From positions 97,356 to 161,355 of the forward strand of contig NZ_AUBN01000011.1 in NCBI RefSeq assembly GCF_000429265.1: DNA of 64,000 nt. Reading direction: 5' to 3'. Below the pieces are notes generated by a model. It made no database searches, had not been told where the DNA came from, and saw only the letters and a list, made by a program, of their open reading frames with translations. This DNA is from Actinomyces gerencseriae DSM 6844 (GTDB taxonomy: Bacteria; Actinomycetota; Actinomycetes; Actinomycetales; Actinomycetaceae). Position 1 is the first letter of the stretch. Each line of letters opens with the position of its first letter. Below, in pieces: positions 45,719 through 54,480 of this stretch. A program made the translations under genes and the position numbers.

Positions 45719-46162
45719 ATGATGTCCGCATACGCCCCTTACGGCGGTGACTCCTACGATGACGACGGCGGGGGTCATCCTGATTGGCCTCCTAATCTCA
45801 AGCTCAAGGCGGTTCAGGAGATCAAGGCCAAGGCGGAGGGGGTGGAGACCGATCTGACGACGGAGTGGAGGACGTCCAATCAGGCGATTCCCTCGGGCGG
45901 TGGCTCGGGTGATGTCAATCCGACCATCGTCGTGGGCGGTGAGACGCTGGAGAGTCTGAAGACGGCGCTGGACGACGACGTGTGGGACTCCCCAGCGGCC
46001 GAGGGCTACCGGGGCTGGATCACAGGTGGTATCGACGCGGTGGCCACCATGCTGCGCTGCATCGTCGAGGACCTGACCAGTGCCGAGAACGTTCAGCTGA
46101 CCTATCCCGGGAAGAGGGCCGAGCCGAACTCGCCCGAGGCCACGTGGAGGCAGGCCCAGTGA
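45719..46162 (+). CDS. small acidic protein, first gene of a three-gene cassette
   Basis: 147 aa, start at ATG 45719 (ATG 45722 or GTG 45716 equally possible; GGGAGG at 45707-45712). It is acidic and helical, with a 'LKLKAVQEIKAKAEGVETDLTTEW' helix and 'GWITGGIDAVATMLRCIVEDL'. The size, helix content and lack of a signal peptide resemble partners of type VII-secreted proteins, but no WxG motif is present. Not recognised as a known family. The next gene starts 76 bp downstream. Confidence 0.65.
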   Translation: MMSAYAPYGGDSYDDDGGGHPDWPPNLKLKAVQEIKAKAEGVETDLTTEWRTSNQAIPSGGGSGDVNPTIVVGGETLESLKTALDDDVWDSPAAEGYRGWITGGIDAVATMLRCIVEDLTSAENVQLTYPGKRAEPNSPEATWRQAQ

Positions 46163-46238
46163 GAGCCCGGGGAGGGCTCCGAAAGTGCGATGGGCTCGCG
46201 GGGGCCGCGGAGATTCGTGGAGACCATGGGGGATCGTC

Positions 46239-48374
46239 ATGACGTTCGTGAAGTTCGATCCCGAGGGCGTGCAGGCGCTGATCAACAACCTGTACGCCTA
46301 TGTCGAGGATACTGATGAGGGGCGCAGCGCGATCTACTGGGCCAGTGATGATCGTGATCACCCGGTGCCCACGGTCGAGGAGATGACGAGCGCCCCGGCC
46401 CTGTACTCGTGCGCTCCGGCGGACGGGGTGTCGGCGACCACGATGGGCAACGCCGCCGCGATCCTGCTGGAGGTCGCCGACGATCTCGCGGCCCGCCGCC
46501 GGGAGATCATCGATCTCAACAGCAGTGGCGTCACCGCCGCCGCCCCGGACGGCAGCCTGACCTACTACCTGCCCGACGGCGCCGAGGACACCATCACCAA
46601 CCTCCGCGGCTACAACACCCAGGCCGCCACCGCCGCCGGCGCCGACGCCGCCGCCCTGGCCCAGGCCAAGGATTCCGAGAACGGCACCGCCGACGACGGG
46701 CGCACCACCGACCAGATCCTGACCGACATCGCCAACCACCAGGACAACCCCGTCTACGGCAAGATGCTCGTCGACGGGGTGGGGGGCGCCCAGGCCTACC
46801 TGGACCTGGTCGAGGACCTCAACGACTACTACCGCGATGACTACGACGGTGATGACGCCGCGGGGCGTTTCACGGCCTCCACCGCGACGTTGGGGCGTGT
46901 GCTGGCCGCCGCGAGCCGGTCGGACTCGGGCGGCGAGTCTCTGGCGGAGGGCCTCCACCGGGTGATCGAGGACAAGGGCGGGGCCCCGGGCTACATGGTG
47001 GCGCTCAACATGATGCTGAGCGCGCCCGAGGCGGTCTACGGCACCGACTTCCTGATCGGCCTGGCCGGCAGGCTCGAGAGCCGCGACCCGAACTCGATGG
47101 TCCCGCCGACCATGCACTTCATCAACGGCCAGGCGGGCACCTCGGACCCCCTGACCGGAGTACTGACCGCCATGAGCAACAATCCCGAGGCCGCCTTGGA
47201 GTATCTCGCGCCGGCCAAGGACGGCAGCGTCGATGACGCCGGGAACTGGGTTTCCTCCCAGACCGCCACCGAGCGGTGGGAGCTGCTGACCAGCCGGGAC
47301 TGGAACATCCAGCACCAGGACGCGGCCGAGGCCCTGAGCGCCGCGACCGCGGCGGCCTCCTCGTTCCGCAATCGTGCTCCCAGCGCGGATGACCCGGTGC
47401 CGGCGGACGCCGACGCGCGCGCCACCTGCGCATGCGGCCGGGCCATCACCTACTTCGCCGGCGAGGCGTTCTCCAAGGACGACATCACCGACGCCATGAA
47501 GCAGAACCTGGCGGTCATGGCGGCCAACAGCCCCGAGGAGATCACCGCCGTCGCCGAAGGAAAAGACCTGAAGAGCGGCGACGGACCCAGGCTTTTGAAC
47601 TGGGGCGTCAGCAAGGCCGACATCTCGACGCTGGTCTACCGCCTCGGCGATGACAAGGACGCCATGGCGACCCTGGCCACGGGCATGGGCGAGTTCCACC
47701 ACGACCGAATCCAGAGCAAGATGGCCGAGCCCGGCGCCGGGGAGGGGACCTTGAAGAGTGAGTATCAGCAGGCGGCCGCGTCCTCGACCTACATCCGGTC
47801 CCTGTCGGAGTCGCGCTTCACCGACGACGGGGCCGAGGGCTCCGCCGAGCAGAAGGACACGGTGGGTACAAGCCTGTCGGTGCTGACCACGGTGGCGGCG
47901 GCCGGGGTGTCGGCCCTCAGCAGCGGCGCGGCCGCCCCGCTGGCCTTCTCGGTGGGCTCGACCATCGCCAGGCCCCTGGCCGCCGACGCCATCACCGACG
48001 CGCTGGGAGCACCCGCAGGCGACGCGGTCGACGCCGCCACCTCCTCCAGGACACTACGGGCCCGGGCCTTCGCCGACGCCCTCAACCACGGCCTGCTGGA
48101 CGGCGACAGCGACAACGGCGGCCGCAGGGCCGTCGAGACCGCCAAGGACCACGACTGGTACCACCAGGACGCCGACGGCAACCCCGCCATCAACACGGCC
48201 GCCCTGACCAATGACCAGGCCCAGGACATGGTGACCTGGAAGGACGACGAGGTGAGCAACAACGACGACCTCAAGGTGCTCGGTGAACTCGAGGACGGCA
48301 TCACGAACGGAGACAGTCACGGAAAGACCCATGCGGAAAGCAGCAGTGACGACGGTGGTCCCCGCAAGGGATGA
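46239..48374 (+). CDS. large DUF6571-like protein, possibly exported
   Basis: 711 aa from ATG 46239. N-terminal 'MTFVKFDPEGVQALINNLYAY' begins a helical region reminiscent of T7SS-associated proteins, then a long acidic body rich in Asp and Ala ('NHQDNPVYGKMLVDGVG', 'DPNSMVPPTMHFINGQAG'), and a C-terminal region containing a hydrophobic stretch ('TTVAAAGVSALSSGAAAPLAF') near residue 560. Two cysteines form 'CACGR'. My link to DUF6571 is from memory of overall form. It contains no enzyme motif I can name. Flanked by a small acidic protein and a lipoprotein in one operon. Confidence 0.65.
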   Translation: MTFVKFDPEGVQALINNLYAYVEDTDEGRSAIYWASDDRDHPVPTVEEMTSAPALYSCAPADGVSATTMGNAAAILLEVADDLAARRREIIDLNSSGVTAAAPDGSLTYYLPDGAEDTITNLRGYNTQAATAAGADAAALAQAKDSENGTADDGRTTDQILTDIANHQDNPVYGKMLVDGVGGAQAYLDLVEDLNDYYRDDYDGDDAAGRFTASTATLGRVLAAASRSDSGGESLAEGLHRVIEDKGGAPGYMVALNMMLSAPEAVYGTDFLIGLAGRLESRDPNSMVPPTMHFINGQAGTSDPLTGVLTAMSNNPEAALEYLAPAKDGSVDDAGNWVSSQTATERWELLTSRDWNIQHQDAAEALSAATAAASSFRNRAPSADDPVPADADARATCACGRAITYFAGEAFSKDDITDAMKQNLAVMAANSPEEITAVAEGKDLKSGDGPRLLNWGVSKADISTLVYRLGDDKDAMATLATGMGEFHHDRIQSKMAEPGAGEGTLKSEYQQAAASSTYIRSLSESRFTDDGAEGSAEQKDTVGTSLSVLTTVAAAGVSALSSGAAAPLAFSVGSTIARPLAADAITDALGAPAGDAVDAATSSRTLRARAFADALNHGLLDGDSDNGGRRAVETAKDHDWYHQDADGNPAINTAALTNDQAQDMVTWKDDEVSNNDDLKVLGELEDGITNGDSHGKTHAESSSDDGGPRKG

Positions 48375-48431
48375 CTCGCCTGTGCGAGCGGAAAGGATGC
48401 GGAGAAAGAGGATGAGGGAAACGGAGGACCC

Positions 48432-49115
48432 ATGATGGCTCCTCGGCACGGGCCCCGGCCGGTGCGGCGTCTCGTGACCGCGGTGGTGGCATGCGTGGCA
48501 CTGGCCCTGGGGCCAGCGGGGTGCGGGCGCGGGCTTGTGAACCGGGTGACCGGCTCACCGTCCCCCTCGCCCACATTCCTTGACGAGCAGGCCGTGTGCG
48601 AGATCACCTCCACCGACGCGCTCCGGGAGGCCGTGTCCTTCCAGACCGTTGACTACGAGTACTGGCACGACAGCTACCCGAACAAGCCCGACCAGAACGG
48701 CTTCCAATGCAGGATCAGAGGCCGGAACGCCTCGGCGAATCTGTCTCCAACCGCGTTCTACATCTCCTACGAACCCGGCGGCTACCTGGACGCTATTGGC
48801 GGCATTCATCCTTTCACCGACCTGGACGGTGAGGGGCATGACCCACTGGTCCTGGACGGCGTGGAGGGCCGAGGCTACATCTGGTTGGACAGCCCCAACA
48901 TCGATGGCGTCATTACGAGCGTCGATGCGGCCTGGCTCTACCCCGACAACCACGTCCTGGAATTCCAGTACTTCATCGAGGGGAGACCGGACCACGGCTA
49001 CAACGACACCACCCTGGAAGGCGTACGCACCCTCATGACCACCATCATCCCCACCATCCCCGAGACCGCCGCCGGACCCGACCAGCGCTACACCAAGGTA
49101 CCGGCCGACCAATGA
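48432..49115 (+). CDS. predicted lipoprotein, third gene of the cassette
   Basis: 227 aa. Signal sequence with 'VVACVALALGPAGC', Cys31 as lipid anchor (the -3 residue is Pro, slightly atypical). A Ser/Pro linker 'TGSPSPSPTF' leads to a globular domain with two further cysteines ('VCEITSTDAL' and 'FQCRIRG') that could form a disulfide. GGAGGACCC precedes ATG. It resembles DUF3558-like lipoproteins only in layout. The cognate of the large protein upstream, or an immunity protein, are both conceivable. Confidence 0.65.
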   Translation: MMAPRHGPRPVRRLVTAVVACVALALGPAGCGRGLVNRVTGSPSPSPTFLDEQAVCEITSTDALREAVSFQTVDYEYWHDSYPNKPDQNGFQCRIRGRNASANLSPTAFYISYEPGGYLDAIGGIHPFTDLDGEGHDPLVLDGVEGRGYIWLDSPNIDGVITSVDAAWLYPDNHVLEFQYFIEGRPDHGYNDTTLEGVRTLMTTIIPTIPETAAGPDQRYTKVPADQ

Positions 49116-49229
49116 CCCGAACCCCACGCACATGACCGCCGACGCCCCGACCCGACCCGCACCCCCTACTCACCCTCCTCGCCATCCTGGCCCCCAGGCC
49201 GCCGTCCCGACCCCGGTGAGAGAACCTCA

Positions 49230-49994
49230 ATGATCCCAACCACGAAAAATCCACTCGACGCGCAGCGCGACAAGCCATTCCACTTCGTACTCATTCGTCT
49301 GGTCGCCATGGCGGCACTGGCGACCACAACATATTTTATACTCCGACTCGCTGGCATCAGTAAGGATTTTCCACCGCTCGACACGCCCTATTTTCCCTTC
49401 GTCAATATCGTCTGCGGCGCCGTTATCTGGCGTGCGTTCCGGCGGCACGGCGTGTCGACATGGACGTATCTTGGTTTCGAGAAGCGTCGTCTCGGCAAGG
49501 ACATCGCCTGGGGACTCCTGTGGTTGTTCGTCACCTATATCCCGATGATCATCACCCTGATGGGGTCGATGTATCTCATATTCGGCGCAAACATGTTCCA
49601 GAATTTTGAACAAGTATTCTCCAAATCCAGCCCGCAGCTGCCCGCCGGCGTGTTGCCGGCGATGAGCGTCTTCGGTGCAGTCATCTTCCTCGCGAACGCT
49701 CCGATCGAGGAGATCATCTACCGCGGTTGGCTCCAGAAAGGCTTGGTCGGGCGCTCCGGAATCACGACCGCCATCCTGATCCAGGGAGTGCTCTTCGGCT
49801 TGCAGCACATGATGTTCGCAGGCGACGTCCGCGGTATGGCCATCTACGGTTTCATGTTCACGGCCTGGGGCATCACCGCCGGCATCATCGTCCATAAGCA
49901 GAGACGTCTGGCGCCGATGGTGATCACCCACTGGATCGTCAATATCGCTTTCGGCGTCGGACCGATGCTGGTGCTCGGATTCATGGGAGCATGA
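49230..49994 (+). CDS. CPBP family intramembrane metalloprotease
   Basis: 254 aa, several transmembrane helices. CPBP/Abi motifs: 'APIEEIIYRGWLQKG' (Glu-Glu...Arg), 'FGLQHMMF' and 'VITHWIVN' supply metal ligands. Such proteases act on membrane substrates, in some cases peptide or bacteriocin tolerance. GC content is visibly lower than in the neighbouring genes, suggesting acquisition. Start has only a weak GAGAGA upstream. Confidence 0.85.
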   Translation: MIPTTKNPLDAQRDKPFHFVLIRLVAMAALATTTYFILRLAGISKDFPPLDTPYFPFVNIVCGAVIWRAFRRHGVSTWTYLGFEKRRLGKDIAWGLLWLFVTYIPMIITLMGSMYLIFGANMFQNFEQVFSKSSPQLPAGVLPAMSVFGAVIFLANAPIEEIIYRGWLQKGLVGRSGITTAILIQGVLFGLQHMMFAGDVRGMAIYGFMFTAWGITAGIIVHKQRRLAPMVITHWIVNIAFGVGPMLVLGFMGA

Positions 49995-50058
49995 GGCGGA
50001 CGTGACCGATTCCGAGGCGTGCCCCTCACGCTGCTCCGGCACCAGTCGGACCACGTGC

Positions 50059-50866
50059 TCACGGAACTCCCGGTTGCCCTTCACGACGGTCGTGCCATGA
50101 CCCGCATCTTTCGCCGAAGGCCTCCTCGATGAAGGGATCGACCAGCCCATGGTAGGCCTCCGGGGCGTCCCGCCGCACGCAGTGGCCGACGCCGTCGAGC
50201 AGCACCAAGCGCACGAGCGGGTTGATCACCTCAGAGGGGTCCGGGGCCATGTCGCCGTGGCGGGGCGCGAGGTACAGCGTCGGCATCATCAGCCGGTTGA
50301 CTGCGCTGATGAGGTCGGCCTCACCGAGATAGGTCCCCTCGCGGATGTAGCGGCGGTCAACCTGCCCCTTGCACCCGGCCCACCCCTCGATCTCGGCATC
50401 ACTCCACGAGGTCTCGCGCCGGATACGCTCCCGCTCGGCCGCGCCGCCGTCGGCGAACGCGTCCAGGAAGCGCTCCTGGTGCTCCACGAACCAGGGGTCC
50501 GGGGCCCAGTGCCCAGTGGGGCGCGCGACGTCCTCCAGGACCAGGGCCCGAACCAGGTCGGGCCGGGCAACGCTCGCCCGCAACGACACGAGCCCTCCCA
50601 GGCTGTGCGCTACGACGACCGGCGGCTCCGGGAAAGAGGAGAGCACCAGCTCAAGGTCCTCCTGCATGGTCTGCGGCACCCGGCCCAGGAACTCGTCGTC
50701 CCAGCGCGGGGACGCCCCGTGCCCCCGCTGGTCCACCGCGAGGACGTGATACCGGGGAGACCAGCGAGCCACCGCGTCGGGCCAGGCTGCAGCCGACTCC
50801 GTCAGGCCGTGGACCAGGAGCAGGACCGGAGCCGTGGGATCCCCCCCACTCGTGCAGCGCAAGCAT
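50059..50866 (-). CDS. alpha/beta hydrolase, start separated from body by a G7 tract
   Basis: Body of 267 aa: 'LLLVHGLTESAAAWPD' (oxyanion), nucleophile Ser in 'VVAHSLGGLVS', Asp region 'MMPTLYLAPRHGDM', His in 'DGVGHCVRRD'. The natural start appears to be ATG 50866 with GAGGTG upstream, encoding 'MLALHEWG', but a run of seven G (50841-50847, minus strand) puts the body +1 out of frame; six G would fuse 'HEWG' to 'DPTAPVLLLVHG'. As read, translation could only begin at a TTG (50862). It may be a frameshift mutation, phase variation or a sequencing slip. Confidence 0.75.
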
Positions 50867-51136
50867 CGTCACCTCAACGAGTATAGGCGGGCGACATGCG
50901 CACGAACCTCGTGCACGCATTGACTCCGGCAGTATTTAGCTGCATTTATCGGCCCCGACGAGGACGACTCTCTTGAGGATCACGTCACTAGGCGCGACAC
51001 GGGAGCGGAGCGCGGACGCCGAGCCCCGGCAGAAGCGAGTCATCCACGCCCGCTTCCGGTGGAACCAACACCCCACCGGCAAGCCCTAACCTGATGACGC
51101 AATTTCTAAGAAGAAGGCGACTGTTATGGGGCGCTG
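50867..51136. other. gap at the left edge of the accessory region
   Basis: 270 bp without a supported gene. It includes an 11-bp match (CGAACCTCGTG, 50903-50913) to the sequence beside tRNA-Leu, within a short CACGA/TCGTG palindrome. The open sequence upstream of 51,137 does not restore the missing recombinase N-terminus. Confidence 0.4.
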
Positions 51137-51508
51137 GTGGTGAAGGAGTTCGTTGATCGCGGTGAGTCCGCCCGCAGCGCCAACCGCCCCGAGCCGCAGA
51201 AGATGCTCCGCTACCTCAAGGATGCCGGCGACGTTGACTACGTCATCGTCCACAAGCTCGACCGCCCGGCGCGCAACAGGGCGGACGATGTGAAGATCAA
51301 CCGGGCCTTCGACGAGGCCAGTGTCCGCCTGATCTCCACCTCTGAGAATATCGACCAGTCCCCCGGCGGTATCCTGCTGCACGGCATCATGAGCTCCATC
51401 GACGAGTTCTACTCCCGCAACCTGGCCAACGGGGTCATCAAGGGCATGGGTGAGAAGGCCAGGAACGGCGAGACGCTGGGGAAGGCTCCGCTGGGGTACC
51501 GCAACTGG
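51137..51508 (+). pseudogene. serine recombinase fragment (N- and C-terminally truncated)
   Basis: About 124 residues of a resolvase/invertase catalytic domain: 'VHKLDRPARNRADDV', 'SENIDQSPGGILLHGIMSSIDEFYSRNLA', 'GKAPLGYRN'. The first 40 residues including the catalytic Ser are absent, and at 51,509 the frame runs into an IS3-family fragment, so the DNA-binding part is lost. Large serine recombinases of this sort mobilise integrative elements; this one cannot be active. Confidence 0.85.
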
Positions 51509-51689
51509 ACTGCTGGGTGGTGTTTTTCGGACACTGTTTGTTTTGTGTTTCAGGCCGTCTTGGTCAGGCCCAGGAATTCACGTTCCGCCTCGTTGGGGAC
51601 GCGATATCCTAGGATTGAGTGAAGGCGGACGTGATTGTATCTCAGCTCGATCCACGAGGCAATATCCTTGATCGCCCTGTCCTTCGCGG
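51509..51689 (-). mobile_element. IS3-family transposase 3' fragment (leftward)
   Basis: Minus-strand coding remnant 'IASWIELRYNHVRLHSILGY' then 'RVPNEAEREFLGLTKTA' with the IS end TTTTTCGGACAC (51,526-51,537, plus strand) beyond the stop at 51,550. A diverged second copy in opposite orientation lies at 54,119. The junction with the next fragment at about 51,690 is approximate. Confidence 0.8.
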
Positions 51690-51800
51690 GATACACCATC
51701 CGCAGCCCCATCCACGCCGGACGCCCCAAGGACCACCTCACAACAACCACCTAAAAGTGCCAATAAGCCCCACCTACCACACCCTCAAACGCGAAGAGCC
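51690..51800 (+). mobile_element. ISL3-family 3' end fragment
   Basis: Encodes the transposase end 'YTIRSPIHAGRPKDHLTTTT', and closes with the terminal repeat ACCCTCAAACGCGAAGAGCC (51781-51800). It matches the end of the intact ISL3 element at 55,408-56,904 with several substitutions, so it comes from an older insertion of a related element. Confidence 0.8.
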
Positions 51801-51851
51801 TCTTTCAGTCAAGCTCGCGCAGACTCGATACAGTGATGTAGACTATATCAA

Positions 51852-52715
51852 GTGTTCCCATCTCGGAAGCTTCTCGCCGTAAGCGACCTACATGTCGCTT
51901 ACCCGGAGAACCAGCAACTTCTGGAGAGCATGGAGCCGACGACGGAGGACGATTGGCTGATCGTCGCCGGCGACGTCGCTGAGGACTTCTCCCAGGTTGA
52001 AAAGTCCTTGCTTTACTGTCTGCTCGATTCGCAAAGGTGATCTGGATGCCGGGCAACCACGAGTTGTGGACGACACCGAACGATGAGGTGCAGTTGCGTT
52101 GCGGGGCGAAGCCTGTTACCAGAAGTTGGTGGATGTGTGCCGAGCGCCGGGGGTGGTGACGTCCGAGGACCCATACCCGACGTGGCAGACAGCAACCGTG
52201 CCAGTGGTCATCGCGCCGCTGTTCGTCCTATACGACTACACCTTTCGCCCTGCAGGCACTTTCACGAAGGAGGAGGCACTCTCTGTTGCGGCGTCCGCTG
52301 GCGTCGTCTGCACTGACGAGTACTTCCTGCATCCAGATCCCTACCCCACCCGTGAGGACTGGTGTCGTGCGCGGCTCGCATACACGCAAAACCGGTTGGC
52401 CTGCCTCAACGGGGTACCCAACAGCGCTCGTCAATCACTGGCCACTACACTGTGAACCCATGCAGATCTTGCGTCACCCCGAGTTCGGTCTGTGGTGCGG
52501 CACTGCCCAAACCGCACGGTGGCACATCGAGTACAACGCGAAGGTCGTGGTGTACGGACACCTGCACATCCCTCGTATCCATCGAGCTCTCCGGCGTCCG
52601 CTTCGAGGACGTGTCGGTGGGATACCCGCGGCAGTGGAAAGCTCAGCAGACACGCAGCGACTGGTTGCATGAAGTGCTACCCGGTGTACCGAATCAAGGC
52701 TCCGAAGAGGCTTAG
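51852..52715 (+). pseudogene. calcineurin-like metallophosphoesterase, multiply frameshifted
   Basis: Motifs occur in order but in different frames: 'LLAVSDLHVAYP' and 'IVAGDVAED' (first frame), 'VIWMPGNHELW' (second), 'YQKLVDVCRAPGV' to 'DEYFLHPDPYPTREDW' (third), 'WHIEYNAKVVVYGHLHIPR' (back to second), 'FEDVSVGYPRQW' (first). At least four frameshifts, near 52,035, 52,090, 52,410 and 52,580. Intact relatives are about 280 residues. All metal-binding motifs are still readable, so the decay is recent. GTG start at 51852. Confidence 0.88.
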
Positions 52716-52746
52716 AATCTGACGGTAACGACGAGAGGGGACGACG

Positions 52747-53862
52747 TTGATCGAGGTTTCCGCCGAACAGGTGCTCGCATGGCGGCTGCACAGGCAGTAC
52801 CTGGAACCGTTGACGGACGCAGATCCTGTTGAGATCGTCGGACGGCTCTGCGGTACGCAGGCGCAGGTGGCTTCCGCTGCTGAGACCGCTATCGCCTTAC
52901 GGCAACGCAACCCGCGACCTGAAGGGGTCAAGCGTGCGTACTCCGACCGCTCGCTTGTCAAGACTTGGGCGATGCGCGGAACGCTGCACGCGATGCGGTC
53001 TGCGGACGTAGCGGAGTACCTATCGCTGCTAGCTAGCGCTCGTACGTGGACCAAGCCCACCTGGTCACGGCACTTCGGCGCTACGCCAGAGGAGGTCGAG
53101 CAACTGACGGAGTCTGTTGCTGATCTCCTCGACGGTCAGGTGCTGTCTCGCGATGAGCTGGTGAGCGAACTGGTTCAGGACAAACGGTTCAAGGGGATGG
53201 AAGAACAACTGCGTTCCGGATGGGGCGCTCTGCTCAAGCCCCTCGCATGGCGGGGTGCCCTGTGCTATGGCCCAAGCAGTTCTTCGAAGGTGACATTCAC
53301 TAACCCTGCCAGTTTTCTGAAGAACTGGAATGGGCTACCCGATCCTGCGGAGGCAGCACCGGCGGTCATTAAGCGATACCTCTCCGCCTATGGCCCGGCG
53401 ACCCCTGAAACCTTTGACGCGTGGCTCTCGCGCAACAGCAACAAGAAGTCAACGCTCAAGGGCTGGTTCGCCAGTCTTGGCGAGCAAATCGTCGAGGTGC
53501 GGGTGAAGGATGAGACACGATATCTGCTCGCCGAGTATGAGGACGAGCTCGCGGCCACCCAGCCCAGCCGCGCCACCCACTTCCTAGGAGCGTTCGACCA
53601 GTTCGTCCTTGGCCCTGGGACTAAGGACACTCACATGCTGGCGAACAAGCATCGCTCGCGGGTGAGCAAGACTGCAGGTTGGATCGCTCCCGTCCTGACC
53701 CAGGGAGGGCGGATCACCGGCGTCTGGGAAATGGATGACGGGAATCTTGTCGCCACCCCGTTTCCAGGTGAGCAGGCGCCGCCTTCCAAGGTGCTGGAGG
53801 ATGCAGCTGCGCGGCTTGCAGCGGTGCATGGTTTGGTGAAAATGACACCGCGGGTGGGATGA
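52747..53862 (+). CDS. winged-helix AlkZ-like (HTH_42) DNA glycosylase family protein
   Basis: 371 aa, intact, TTG start with GAGAGGGG upstream. The family's N-terminal catalytic-type motif QxQ is seen in 'GTQAQVASAAETAIALR', and 'MRGTLHAM' and 'FDQFVLGPGTKD' fit the family. AlkZ-type enzymes unhook bulky or cross-linked DNA adducts made by natural products; others in the family are unstudied. It is the only undamaged gene between inverted IS3 fragments. It starts 31 bp after the broken phosphoesterase and may once have been its operon partner. Confidence 0.78.
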   Translation: MIEVSAEQVLAWRLHRQYLEPLTDADPVEIVGRLCGTQAQVASAAETAIALRQRNPRPEGVKRAYSDRSLVKTWAMRGTLHAMRSADVAEYLSLLASARTWTKPTWSRHFGATPEEVEQLTESVADLLDGQVLSRDELVSELVQDKRFKGMEEQLRSGWGALLKPLAWRGALCYGPSSSSKVTFTNPASFLKNWNGLPDPAEAAPAVIKRYLSAYGPATPETFDAWLSRNSNKKSTLKGWFASLGEQIVEVRVKDETRYLLAEYEDELAATQPSRATHFLGAFDQFVLGPGTKDTHMLANKHRSRVSKTAGWIAPVLTQGGRITGVWEMDDGNLVATPFPGEQAPPSKVLEDAAARLAAVHGLVKMTPRVG

Positions 53863-54035
53863 CCCCCACCCCGCAGTGTCATCACATCATTCCGTCTAGT
53901 TGGGACAAGCGCTTCCCCGGTGATTCTGCCGCCCGCTACAGCAGATTCGTGACAAACGCAATCCGCTCCAAACCGGTCTGCTGTGTTCAGAGATCGGCAC
54001 TGAGCTCCAGCATGACAGACATATCAGGCTCTTCA

Positions 54036-54113
54036 CAAAGACCTACAACACCACCGTCAACCAGGTCTGCTACACGATCGATCGGATCATATTCACATAC
54101 AGCCCACGAATAA
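54036..54113 (+). mobile_element. IS5-family fragment with internal deletion
   Basis: The stretch 'CTACAACACCACCGTCAACC' (54041-54060) and the end ATATTCACATACAGCCCACGAATAAG (read in two parts, 54088-54113) match the 3' part of the IS5 element at 61,502-62,400, with the region between 62,285 and 62,375 missing. A remnant only. Confidence 0.7.
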
Positions 54114-54118
54114 GTTTC

Positions 54119-54330
54119 ATGGCGTATCCCACGAAGGATAAGACGATCAACGATAGTGCCTCGTGGATCGAGATGAGATACAATCACGTCCGCCTTCACT
54201 CAGCCCTAGAATATCGCGCCCCCAACGAGGCGGAACGCGAATCTCCTGGACCCGACCAAGACGGCCTGAAACACAAAACAAGCGGTGTCCGAAAAACGCC
54301 CACCCGGCGGGGCGGACGCTCTCAACCATC
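54119..54330 (+). mobile_element. IS3-family transposase 3' fragment (rightward)
   Basis: Encodes 'SASWIEMRYNHVRLHSALEY' and 'RAPNEAERESPG', then the IS end with GTGTCCGAAAAACGCCCACC. It is homologous to, and inverted relative to, the 51,509 fragment; both begin at the same 'YP.KD' point. The pair could pair and invert the 2.3 kb between them. The right end is approximate. Confidence 0.78.
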
Positions 54331-54385
54331 AAACACGACCCCAAGCCATGACCCTCATGATGCAGGCATGACCCATATGATGCAA

Positions 54386-54407
54386 GTTCGTATAGGAACC
54401 TCGTGGT
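54386..54407. repeat. 22-bp near-copy of the tRNA-Leu 3' flank
   Basis: Matches 45,240-45,261 in the same orientation at 21 of 22 positions (GTTCGTATA, then G for C, then GAACCTCGTGGT). Just before it stands an imperfect 18-bp direct repeat (CATGACCCTCATGATGCA / CATGACCCATATGATGCA, 54,348-54,385). Possible attachment-site remnant. Confidence 0.6.
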
Positions 54408-54480
54408 ACACCTGGGCAACATCAATTCGAACAACTGGCTACCCCTACTCGCCTTCCGCAAGCGCCTCATCGCGGGTGAG

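Noticed and set aside
50901..50920. Third copy of the tRNA-flank repeat
   Set aside because: Only an 11-bp match inside a self-complementary CACGA/TCGTG context; too short to treat as an attachment site.
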